The translations under genes were made by a program, and so were the position numbers. From contig CATZDQ010000003.1 of the NCBI GenBank assembly GCA_958417695.1, positions 1 through 22,315 of the forward strand: DNA of 22,315 bases, read 5' to 3'. The notes below the pieces were generated by a model that worked only from the letters and a program-made list of their open reading frames with translations, ran no database searches and was not told where the DNA came from. Of this stretch, positions 5,941-14,900 are shown in pieces; the first letter of the stretch is position 1, and each line of letters begins with the position of its first letter. Source of the DNA: an uncultured Clostridiaceae bacterium (GTDB lineage: Bacteria > Bacillota > Clostridia > TANB77 > CAG-508).

Positions 5941-8100
5941 ATGAATATTACAAAAGTAATTGCAGAGGAATTAAAAGTAAAAGAAAGTCAAGTCAGTGCT
6001 ACGATTCAATTAATTGATGATGGAAATACAATTCCTTTTATTGCTCGTTATAGAAAAGAAGCCACAGGAGGATTATCAGATGAGCAATTAAGAGATTTAG
6101 GAGAAAGATTAACCTATTTAAGAAATTTAGATGCTAGAAAAGAGGAAGTAAAAAAAGCTATTGAAAATCAAGAAAAACTAACACCGGAAATTGAGACTGC
6201 CCTAGAACTTGCAAAAACATTGGCAGAAGTAGAAGACATTTATAGACCATATAAACAAAAAAAGAGAACTAGAGCAACCATCGCTAAAGAAAAAGGCTTA
6301 GGGCCATTAGCGCAAATCTTATATGAGCAAACAGATATAAAATCAATCGAAGAACTGGCTAAGGCCTATATAAATGTAGAAAAGGGCGTAGAAAGTGTAG
6401 AAGAAGCTATTGCTGGCGCTAAAGATATCATAGCAGAAAAAATCGCAGATGAAGCCAAATTCCGTAAGGAAAGTAAGCGATTATGCTATAGAGATGGTTT
6501 CATTATAACAAAAGCTGCTAAAGAGGAAAAATCAAATTATGAAATGTATTATGATTTCTCAGAAAAAATAAATCGTATACCAAGTCATAGAATTTTAGCA
6601 ATCAATAGAGGGGAAAAAGAAGAATTCTTAAAAGTTAAAATGGAAAAACCAGAAGAACAAATTCTTTCTTATATAGAAAAGGCGATTATAAAGGATGAGA
6701 AAAGTCCATGTGGAATGCTTTTAAAAGAGACAATAGAAGATAGTTGGAAACGTTTAATTGAACCTTCTATTGAACGAGAAATAAGAGCTGATTTAACTCA
6801 AAAAGCAGAAGAACAGGCTATAAAAGTTTTTGGACAAAATGCAAAGCAATTATTGTTGGGAGCACCTTTAAAAGGACTAACGGTTATTGGATTTGACCCA
6901 GCTTATAGAACTGGTTGTAAAATTGCAGTAATCGATGAAACGGGAAAGGTATTAGATACGACAACCATTTATCCAACAGAGCCACAAAATGATGTAGAGG
7001 GTGCAAAAAAGGTTTTAATAAATTTAATTACAACATATCAGGTAGATATGTTTGCTATTGGAAATGGAACAGCTTCACGCGAATCTGAGATGTTTGTAGC
7101 AGAGGTAATAAAAGAGGTAAAAGAGAAATATCAAAAAGAAGTCTACTATGCCATCGTGTCAGAAGCTGGTGCTTCTGTATATTCTGCTTCTAAATTAGCG
7201 ACTGAGGAATACCCAGATATTAATGTATCTTTAAGAGGGGCTATTTCTATTGCCAGAAGATTGCAAGACCCCTTAGCAGAACTAGTTAAGATTGAGCCAA
7301 AAGCAATTGGAGTAGGGCAATATCAACATGATGTCAATCAAAAGAATTTATCAGAAAGTCTGACAAGTGTGGTAGAAGATGCCGTTAATAAAGTAGGCGT
7401 AGATGTTAATACAGCAACCCCATCTTTACTTTCTTATGTTTCTGGTATTAATAAAACAATTGCCAATAATATTGTAAAATATCGTGATGAACAAGGAAAA
7501 TTAAAAGAAAGAAAAGAATTATTAAAAGTACCTAAGTTAGGAAAAGTAGCTTATGAACAATGTGCTGGTTTCATTCGTATTTTCGATGGGAAAAATCCAT
7601 TAGAAATTACAGCTGTTCATCCAGAAAGTTATGAAGTAGCAGAAGAATTATTAAAAATAATTGGATATGACAAGAAAGATTTACAAAATAAAGAAAAATT
7701 AACACAAATACGAGAACAACTAAAACAAGTCAATCTAAAAGAGATGGCTACAAAATTAGAAGTAGGAGAAATGACTTTAAAAGATATTATTGAGGAATTA
7801 TCTAAACCAGGAAGAGACCCTAGAGAAGAAATGCCAAAACCAGTATTACGTAGTGATGTTTTAAAATTTGAAGATTTAAGAGAAGGTCAGATTCTTACGG
7901 GTACGGTTAGAAATGTAATTGATTTTGGAGCATTTGTAGATGTAGGCGTTAAGCATGATGGATTAGTTCATATTTCTGAAATGAGTGAATCTTTTGTAAA
8001 AAATCCATCAGATGTGGTTTCTGTAGGCGATATTGTAAAGGTAAAAGTAATTGGTGTAGACCAAGAAAGACAAAAAGTAAAATTGAGTATGAAAATATAA
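5941..8100 (+). CDS. tex: Tex family RNA-binding transcription accessory protein
   Basis: A 719-aa protein of usual Tex length with the domains in order. The N-terminal Tex helical region begins MNITKVIAEELKVKESQV and carries TIPFIARYRKEATGGLSDEQLRDL. A YqgF/RuvC-like domain starts near 314 with GFDPAYRTGCKIAVID. Helix-hairpin-helix repeats follow near 485-560 (SYVSGINKTIANNIV, then LLKVPKLGKVAYEQCAGFIRI). The C-terminal S1 RNA-binding domain spans about 645-715 (GTVRNVIDFGAFVDVG, DGLVHISEMSE). Tex binds nucleic acid and is linked to transcription and RNA processing. Possible starts are the ATG at 5935 and the ATG at 5941; AGGA-type sites serve both, and 5941 is chosen because the protein then begins as the family does. 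A GTG at 5905 follows the terminator T-run and is rejected. Confidence 0.95.
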   Translation: MNITKVIAEELKVKESQVSATIQLIDDGNTIPFIARYRKEATGGLSDEQLRDLGERLTYLRNLDARKEEVKKAIENQEKLTPEIETALELAKTLAEVEDIYRPYKQKKRTRATIAKEKGLGPLAQILYEQTDIKSIEELAKAYINVEKGVESVEEAIAGAKDIIAEKIADEAKFRKESKRLCYRDGFIITKAAKEEKSNYEMYYDFSEKINRIPSHRILAINRGEKEEFLKVKMEKPEEQILSYIEKAIIKDEKSPCGMLLKETIEDSWKRLIEPSIEREIRADLTQKAEEQAIKVFGQNAKQLLLGAPLKGLTVIGFDPAYRTGCKIAVIDETGKVLDTTTIYPTEPQNDVEGAKKVLINLITTYQVDMFAIGNGTASRESEMFVAEVIKEVKEKYQKEVYYAIVSEAGASVYSASKLATEEYPDINVSLRGAISIARRLQDPLAELVKIEPKAIGVGQYQHDVNQKNLSESLTSVVEDAVNKVGVDVNTATPSLLSYVSGINKTIANNIVKYRDEQGKLKERKELLKVPKLGKVAYEQCAGFIRIFDGKNPLEITAVHPESYEVAEELLKIIGYDKKDLQNKEKLTQIREQLKQVNLKEMATKLEVGEMTLKDIIEELSKPGRDPREEMPKPVLRSDVLKFEDLREGQILTGTVRNVIDFGAFVDVGVKHDGLVHISEMSESFVKNPSDVVSVGDIVKVKVIGVDQERQKVKLSMKI

Positions 8101-8107
8101 GAAAGCG

Positions 8108-8143
8108 TAAAAGAAGAAAAATGACTTTTCTTCTTTTATTTTA
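8108..8143 (+). terminator. Terminator of tex
   Basis: A 13-bp stem TAAAAGAAGAAAA / TTTTCTTCTTTTA (8108-8120 with 8126-8138), 5-nt loop, then TTTTA. Confidence 0.8.
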
Positions 8144-8145
8144 TG

Positions 8146-8174
8146 TAGACAAAGAACGAAAAATAGAGTATAAT
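8146..8174 (+). promoter_or_regulatory. Promoter of the secreted orphan gene
   Basis: TAGACA (8146-8151), 17-nt spacer, TATAAT (8169-8174). The untranslated leader is about 60 nt and holds a small hairpin, CTTAGC/GCTAAG (8186-8191 with 8197-8202). Confidence 0.75.
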
Positions 8175-8243
8175 AATAAACATAACTTAGCTATGCGCTA
8201 AGGAGAAACTATAAACAAAAAATAAAAAGCAGGAGGAGAAAAA

Positions 8244-8708
8244 ATGAGACGAAGATTTTTTGTTTTAGTAACTGTAGTTATGGTATTGGTAGGGATGTTT
8301 CCTATTAATAGTCATGCAATGGAGCGGAGGCCGATAAATGATGTGATTTTATCGGAAAATCCGGATGTTCCGCTGAGCGAAAGGGAACTTCTTATCGCTT
8401 TACTGAAGGTAAATGTACAGAAGAGCGAGAATCTGGAGGAATGGGACTTTCTCCACCATGATAAGGAATGGTTGGAGAAGGTCCAGCAGGACCAATCTTA
8501 TCCGATGGAATATATTTTAGCGGATATGCACACGGCAACGAACCAGTTACTATTGTGGCAACGATTGGAACTACAAGCCTATAGTTTTCTTGATGATGAG
8601 TCATTTGAGAAAGTGATAGCACAATCCAATAAATCGTATGAGATTGTGTATCAAATTCGAAAAGCCTTAAGCATTCCAACGGAATATTTAAGCATAACAG
8701 ATTTCTAG
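8244..8708 (+). CDS. Secreted orphan protein of unknown function, compositionally foreign
   Basis: A 154-aa protein I do not recognise. A Sec signal peptide is clear: MRRRFF, a hydrophobic core VLVTVVMVLVGMFP, and a likely cleavage site after SHA (residue 25). The mature part, about 129 aa, is acidic, Trp-containing and probably helical, with no Cys. Motifs include LSERELLIALLKVNV and EWDFLHHDKEWLEKV. AGGAGGAG precedes the ATG. By hand count the signal-peptide DNA is AT-rich, the middle (about 8340-8520) is 42-45% GC and the 3' end falls to about 32%, against roughly 27% in tex. That pattern suggests transfer or a chimeric gene. It is monocistronic, with its own promoter and a GC-rich terminator. 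A role outside the membrane is likely but otherwise unknown. Confidence 0.8.
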   Translation: MRRRFFVLVTVVMVLVGMFPINSHAMERRPINDVILSENPDVPLSERELLIALLKVNVQKSENLEEWDFLHHDKEWLEKVQQDQSYPMEYILADMHTATNQLLLWQRLELQAYSFLDDESFEKVIAQSNKSYEIVYQIRKALSIPTEYLSITDF

Positions 8709-8718
8709 AGGCAGAAAC

Positions 8719-8750
8719 GAGCCACCGTGCAATGCATGGTGGCTCCTTCT
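8719..8750 (+). terminator. GC-rich hairpin between convergent genes
   Basis: A 12-bp stem GAGCCACCGTGC / GCATGGTGGCTC (8719-8730 with 8734-8745, one G-T wobble), 3-nt loop, then CTTCT. The T-tract is poor, but its position 10 nt after the stop codon of the secreted orphan supports a terminator. The HD-GYP gene on the other strand ends at 8762 and may share it. Confidence 0.65.
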
Positions 8751-8761
8751 ATCATATAAAT

Positions 8762-9811
8762 TTAATATTTTTCTTGAATTTCTTGAATTTTTTCATAATT
8801 ACTTTTTAGAATATCTAAGAACACAGAAGCAACAGAAGGGTCAAATTGGCTACCGGAGCATCGTTCTATCTCAGAGATAACCGTCTCTATTGGAAGGGCA
8901 TCACGATAAGTTCTTTTAGAAGTCATAGCATCGAAAGTATCTGCTACAGCAGCAATTCTTGCTAGATAAGGAATGTCTTCTCCTTTTAACCTGCTAGGAT
9001 AGCCATTACCGTCATATCTTTCATGATGATGCATAACTATAGGAATAATATCTTTAAATATAGTAGCACTATTTAAAATGTGTGTGCCGATTGCTGGGTG
9101 ATTTTTGATTTGTGAATATTCATCATCAGAAAGTTTAGCTTCCTTTAGTAAGATACTATCTGGGATACCAATTTTGCCAATATCATGAAATAAACCACCT
9201 ATACGTAGTGTTTTTAAATCTTCTTCATTTAAACCTAATTTTTCACCAATTAAAACAGAATAAGCAGATACACGGTCTGAATGTCCCCTAGTATAAGGGT
9301 CTTTAGCTTCAACTGTATAACGTAGAGTTTCAATACTTTCTAAATAAGCCTTCTCTAACTTTTCATAAGTATCAGAAAGCTCCTCATTAATTCGTTTGAT
9401 TTCATTCATTTGTTCAATAGATTTTATACCAGACTCCACTAATAGTAATAGTTGGTCAAATTTATCACTTTTCTCACAATAGCCTTGAATATCTAATCTA
9501 CGAATAGTTTCTAATGGTGGGGCCAAGTCTTTATGACCAGTTAATAATAAAATATATAAATCTTTATTAAATTTTCGAATTTCTTCAACAACGTCGTCGC
9601 CATGAATAGGAGACATCATAAAGTCTAAAATCATCATATCAAAATGCTCATTTTTTACACGCTCAATGGCTTGTGTAGGATTTGTTACACCTGTAAAATC
9701 ATAACCAGAACGTTTTAAGAAGATAGATAATGAGTCGATAATGCCAATTTCATCATCAACAGCTATGATTTTATATCCATTAGAAGTTACGTTTTGAATT
9801 CCTTTTCTCAT
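8762..9811 (-). CDS. Response regulator with HD-GYP domain (cyclic-di-GMP phosphodiesterase type)
   Basis: A 349-aa protein. The receiver domain spans about 12-130: acidic pocket D19-D20-E21, phospho-acceptor D63 in MMILDFMMSP, T91 in LLLTGHKD and conserved K114. A coiled linker (about 131-165) leads to an HD-GYP domain (about 165-345). That domain has RGHSDRVSAYS, the HD pair H209-D210 in LFHDIGKIGIPD, HHHERYDGNGYP (261-272, containing the full GYP motif) and DTFDAMTSKRTYR. The metal ligands and the GYP motif are present, so an active phosphodiesterase cleaving cyclic-di-GMP (or a related cyclic dinucleotide) is likely. There is no DNA-binding domain. It lies downstream of the histidine kinase, separated by a terminator and its own promoter. 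The kinase is its most plausible partner. Confidence 0.93.
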   Translation of the reverse strand: MRKGIQNVTSNGYKIIAVDDEIGIIDSLSIFLKRSGYDFTGVTNPTQAIERVKNEHFDMMILDFMMSPIHGDDVVEEIRKFNKDLYILLLTGHKDLAPPLETIRRLDIQGYCEKSDKFDQLLLLVESGIKSIEQMNEIKRINEELSDTYEKLEKAYLESIETLRYTVEAKDPYTRGHSDRVSAYSVLIGEKLGLNEEDLKTLRIGGLFHDIGKIGIPDSILLKEAKLSDDEYSQIKNHPAIGTHILNSATIFKDIIPIVMHHHERYDGNGYPSRLKGEDIPYLARIAAVADTFDAMTSKRTYRDALPIETVISEIERCSGSQFDPSVASVFLDILKSNYEKIQEIQEKY

Positions 9812-9836
9812 AATTACACCTACCTAAATTACTAGT

Positions 9837-9864
9837 ATTATACTATATTAACAGAAAAAAGCAA
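9837..9864 (-). promoter_or_regulatory. Promoter of the HD-GYP gene
   Basis: Read on the - strand: TTGCTT (9864-9859), 16-nt spacer, TATAAT (9842-9837), 25 nt before the start codon. The -35 box continues as TTGCTTTTTT, exactly as in the NRPS promoter at 16330-16357, with the same spacing. Confidence 0.65.
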
Positions 9865-9910
9865 GGCATAAAGTAAAAAAATGTCGAAACATAAGAAAAT
9901 GGATATAAAC

Positions 9911-9949
9911 GAAAATAAAAATACTTACTTATAAAAAAGTAAGTATTTT
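9911..9949 (-). terminator. Terminator of the NRPS-kinase operon
   Basis: A 13-bp stem AAAATACTTACTT / AAGTAAGTATTTT (9918-9930 with 9937-9949), 6-nt loop. On the - strand it is followed by a T-rich tract, 8 nt after the kinase stop codon. Confidence 0.85.
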
Positions 9950-9957
9950 ATAAAAAG

Positions 9958-11952
9958 TTATAAAGGTAAAATGATATGGAAAGAAGTACCTATGCCTTTT
10001 TGTGTTTCAAAAGTAATATTACCATTAAAGTGAGCACGAATATTAGAATAAGACATAAATAAACCAAGACCAGTACCGTTTTTCCCTTTTGTTGTAATCA
10101 TTTCTTTGAATAGTTTCTTTTCTACTTCTTCAGGAAGACCACCTGCATAATCACGAATAGTAATTATGATATTGGTATTTTCTTGTACAATGATTAAATC
10201 TATATTTTGATTTTTTTGACCATTATAAGCTTGAATACTATTAGAAATCATATTATTAATAACTTGTACTAAACTATTAACATTTCCTTTTAAAGTAACA
10301 TCTGGTTCTATTTGTAAATCCATTACTAAATTAACTAATGCATTTTTTAATTCATGTTTCATTAATATATCTATTCGTTTTACAAGTTCTTCAATTGAAA
10401 AGGTATAGGCTTGCTCATCAGATAAAGTAACAGCTTGTCCTTTAACAGCGGTAATAACATCGGACATATATTCTGTGTAAGATTTTATCTTTTCTATCCA
10501 AGTGGACATATCTTTTGCAATTTCATGATGGTCTTGATTAGTTACCTCTGCATCTCCTATAGAAGCATCATATTCTTTAATTAAATCATTTAAACCCTCT
10601 GCTGCACCTGCAATAGACATGATAGGTGTTTTTAAATTATGAGCAATACCACCAATTAACTGTCCTAAAGAAGCAAGACGTTCTTTTTCCATTAATTTAT
10701 CCTGGTTATCTTCTATTTGCTTTAATTGGTCCTGATATAACTTTTGTATTTTATTAAAAGATATAATTAAGTCGCCAATTTCATCATTAGAAGTTACAGG
10801 AAGCTCTACACCAGAAGAATTTTGATTATAAATATTTGTAAATCCTTGTGTTATCATAGTTAAATCATTAGAAAGAGATTTACCAAATAAATATAACACT
10901 ATAGAAATTAAACATAGTAAAGCTAAAAAATTTATAATAAAGAAGGCAAGAGAGCTTTCAGACGCAATATCAAATAAAATACCAACATAAAAAGTTCCAG
11001 AAGAAGTCTCTATAGCAAGTGTACTTCCTTGAGAATCTACGCCGTAACTGTCATAAGTTCTACCTGCATGTGATTGTGCAATTCTAATGGTATATTCTTT
11101 TACAAAAGTACTTACTGGAGGGCCAAAAACAGTTATTAATTCATCCTCCGGTGTAATAATAAATTTAGAATGATAATCGGACTGTAAAGTAATAGCATTT
11201 AGTAATTCTAGAATAGATTCATAATCATAACTACTTGACTTACTGAAGGTTTCTTCTAATTGTTTCTTATAAAGATTGAAAAAAATATCTTCCTTTTCTT
11301 TAACAGATCTAGAATAGCCAACTAAAGAAGTAATTAATAAACAACAAATACAAATTGGTAAGACTTGCATAAAGATTTTCTTGCCAATAGAAACTCTGAA
11401 ACCAATGTTTGCATCCTTAGAATAAGTTTTTGCTAATATTTCTGAATAAATACTTTTAGCAAAAATAAAGGAGGATACAGCTAGCAATAAAAGGAAAGAT
11501 AGAATAAGTACTAATATTTTTACAACCATAATTCTATGATGACTTCCTGTTAAAAAGAGAAAGATGACAGTACCAATTATAGGAATTAGAATCTCAAAAG
11601 CAAAAATAATATAAGGAAGGTTAAAGCATTTCTTTCTAATTTTTTTAATTAAATTAATATCTTTATATTTTTTATCGTCATCTAGTTTATACCATTTATC
11701 TATGTCACGTAATAAGAATTTGGTAACCAGAGATAAAGTCAAGAGTACAACAAAAGAAATAAGGATAAATTGCTGTACATAAGAAATATAAGACATATCA
11801 ATATCAAATTGTGTATTAATACTTTCAGGTCCATAGTTTAAAAGTGTTGGTAAAATGAAAGCAACAATACACAAAAGTATAATGGCAATAGAGCAATACC
11901 TTAGTGAAATTCTTAAACTAGGTGTTGTACGAAAAAAATGTTTAATAGACAT
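9958..11952 (-). CDS. Membrane-bound sensor histidine kinase
   Basis: A 664-aa kinase. Six TM segments can be read at about 21-37, 61-80, 113-135, 143-166, 193-213 and 333-356. The largest loop, about 214-332, is probably extracytoplasmic and is a candidate sensor region. After TM6 come a HAMP-like segment (about 355-410) and a coiled coil. The phospho-acceptor is H438 in ASLGQLIGGIAHNLKTP. The ATPase domain has N box VINNMISNSIQAY (565-576 region), G1 DYAGGLP (601-607) and G2 GKNGTGLGLFM (623-633). All kinase motifs are intact. AAAGGAG lies before the ATG. It starts 26 nt after the NRPS stop codon on the same strand with no terminator between, so it is almost certainly cotranscribed with the NRPS. 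No DNA-binding regulator is adjacent; the HD-GYP regulator downstream is the likely partner. Confidence 0.93.
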   Translation of the reverse strand: MSIKHFFRTTPSLRISLRYCSIAIILLCIVAFILPTLLNYGPESINTQFDIDMSYISYVQQFILISFVVLLTLSLVTKFLLRDIDKWYKLDDDKKYKDINLIKKIRKKCFNLPYIIFAFEILIPIIGTVIFLFLTGSHHRIMVVKILVLILSFLLLLAVSSFIFAKSIYSEILAKTYSKDANIGFRVSIGKKIFMQVLPICICCLLITSLVGYSRSVKEKEDIFFNLYKKQLEETFSKSSSYDYESILELLNAITLQSDYHSKFIITPEDELITVFGPPVSTFVKEYTIRIAQSHAGRTYDSYGVDSQGSTLAIETSSGTFYVGILFDIASESSLAFFIINFLALLCLISIVLYLFGKSLSNDLTMITQGFTNIYNQNSSGVELPVTSNDEIGDLIISFNKIQKLYQDQLKQIEDNQDKLMEKERLASLGQLIGGIAHNLKTPIMSIAGAAEGLNDLIKEYDASIGDAEVTNQDHHEIAKDMSTWIEKIKSYTEYMSDVITAVKGQAVTLSDEQAYTFSIEELVKRIDILMKHELKNALVNLVMDLQIEPDVTLKGNVNSLVQVINNMISNSIQAYNGQKNQNIDLIIVQENTNIIITIRDYAGGLPEEVEKKLFKEMITTKGKNGTGLGLFMSYSNIRAHFNGNITFETQKGIGTSFHIILPL

Positions 11953-11978
11953 ATTCTCTCCTTTCTATTTTTTACAGA

Positions 11979-14900
11979 TTATATAAAATGGACGGTTTGC
12001 ATATAGGTTAGTAGCTTTTTTATATAAGTATCAGAAACCATAGGCCAATTAAAATTTAATAAATGTAAATAATTTTGCGTATAATTTGAGCAGATAGGAA
12101 CAGTGTAATTGTAATTAATAGATAATAAATTATGCCTATCATATTGTATATCATTAATAATAGAACCTAATAAATAATTTTTAGAAGATTCTTTAGATAA
12201 TTTTTGTATATAATCATCAAATTGCATATTATCTAAAACTTTAACATGAATATTGAAATCTTGCAAGACTTTTACAATATCTTTTACATGGGTAAAATGA
12301 GGATTATATAAATGAAAAATCTTATTCCAACATAAACTGTTTTTACTTAATAAGACAATAGCCTGTGCACAATAATCTACTGGTGTAAATTCAATTTCTT
12401 GTTGTAGCATTTCTTCTGTAACTGCACAAATACCAATCATAGTACGAATTCTATTATAAAAAGCATTTTCTTCTATCTTTTCTTGAAAAACGCCATCGGA
12501 ATAGCGACCAGCCAAAATACCAATTCTTAGCACTTGAACAGGTAATCCCTTTTCTGCATATGTATAAACGACTTTTTCAGCTTCTAATTTGCTATGTACA
12601 TATACATTATCATAATAATGTTGTCCAATGTATAAAGCATTTTCAGAAAATTCTGTAACAGTATGCATATCTTGCCTTACTAAATAATTGCCAGATACAC
12701 TAATAGAAGAAATATGAACTAACTTTTTATGATATTTATATGCAAAGTCTGCTACGTTTTTAGTACCATTAACATTTATCTTTTCAAAATCACTATAGGA
12801 ACCATAATGCTTTACAATAGCGGCGGTATGAATTACTGTAGAAAAGTAGGAAATGCAATTATTTAAACAATCTGTATCAATTCCTAAGTCTGATTTTTCA
12901 ATATCTCCATGAATAACAAAGACACGTTTATTTAGATAAGACGAGAAACTTTCATGGAAATAGAATTCATAAGCATTAGCCAGTCTTTGGACAGAATGCA
13001 TATAATTATTACCACGAACTAAACAATAGATAGTATCTTGTGTAGTTTTCAACAATTCATAAAGAATATGGATTCCTAAGAAGCCATTGGCACCAGTCAG
13101 AAATATATTTTGCAAACAATTTTCATGAATGTCTATATAAGAGGTATTAGAAATAATCTCATCAGGAGAGTGCTTTAGTAGAGCAGGAACTTGTGTGGAT
13201 TGTTCATTGGTTTGCGCAAGATGAGAGTCTATTTTACTAGCTAGTTGTTTAATACTAGGATAACGATAAAAGTCTTGAGTAGTAACAGAAAAATGGTAAG
13301 GCAATAATTCTGTTTGTGCTTGGATAATTCCTAAAGAGTCTAGACCAAGGTTCAGAAAAGGCGTATTGATGTCTAAATTTTCTGTTTTTAGAACATGTGA
13401 AAGGACTTCTGAGAGTTTGCTTTGTGTTGGTGTAGAAGCATATTCTAAATTAGAACAAGGAATTTCAAAAGAAGGAAGTTGCTTTCTATCGACTTTTCCA
13501 TTAGGGGTTAGAGGCATATCTTTAAGTTTTATATAATAAGAAGGTATCATATAATTGGGTAAAAAACGTAGTAAATAGGTTGTTAAAGAAACAGAAGGTA
13601 TTTCTTTTTCTGCAACATAATAACAAACTAAAAATTTAGAATTTTTAGGAATAACAATAGCATTTTTTACTTCTGGAAAATCTAAAATTTTACTTTCTAT
13701 TTCAGATAATTCAATACGATACCCTCTGATTTTTACTTGAAAATCAGTCCTACCTAAATGAACAACTTCTCCATTTTTATTCATATAAGCTAAATCATTA
13801 GTATTATAAATAACATGATTTTCTATAAAAGGAGAAGATATAAACATTTCCTCTGTTAAAACTTCTTTATGGAAATACCCTTTAGAGACACCATCTCCAC
13901 CAATATATAAATTACCAGGAACATTAGGAGGCAAAAGCTTTTGATGACCATCTAATATATAACAAACCGTATTAGCAATAGGGGTTCCAATAGTAATCTG
14001 ATTGGTGTATGTTAAGTCCTTAATTGTAGACCATATTGTAGTTTCAGTTGGGCCATACATATTAAAAATATTGGCTTTTGTAAGTTGTTTTAGTTTTTGT
14101 AATAATAAAATAGGAAAAGGCTCTCCTCCTACCATAATATCTGTAAAATGATTGAAATAATCTAAGTTATTTTTATCAGATAAAAGGGTAGTAAACCTAG
14201 AAGGTGTAGTTTGAATCATAGTTACATGATGCCTAATACATAAGTCTCGTAACAAAGCGGGAGAATTTTGTTCTAATTCATTACAAAGAACAACAGATAA
14301 GCCATTAGCAAAAGAACACCAAATTTCTAAAGCAAAAATGTCAAAGGAAATAGTTGTAACAGAAAGCATGACTTTTTGTGGCGAAAAGTTAATAACTTGG
14401 TTTACTGCTAATATAAAGTTAGTCATATTTCCATAAGTAATCATAACCCCTTTGGGATTACCAGTAGAGCCAGAGGTATATATAACATATAAAATATCAT
14501 CTGGAGAGATAACGGTGTTAAGATTTTTTATATCTCTAATAGTATATATGGATGAAGAAAAAGAAATATCTAACTTAGCATAGGAGTCATCAATCAAATC
14601 CATAGTAGGATGATGCAATAAGATAAACTTTGCTTGACTATCTTTTAATATGTAGGAAATACGTGCTACAGGATAATGAGGGTCAAGGGGTAGATAAGTT
14701 GCGCCGATTTTTATAATAGCAAGAAGACCTACAATCATTTCACAAGAACGTTCTAACAAAACACCTAAAATATCTCCTCTTTTTATACCATGACGAAGTA
14801 ATACATAGGCTAACTGATTAGCTTTTTGATTTAATTGGGCGTAAGTCAATTGTTGATTTTCAAAAACAAGCGCAATATGATTAGGATTTTTAGCCACTTG

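Noticed and set aside
8392..8679. Antisense open frame across the secreted orphan gene
   Set aside because: The + strand frame has a signal peptide, promoter, ribosome binding site and terminator; the antisense frame has none of these.
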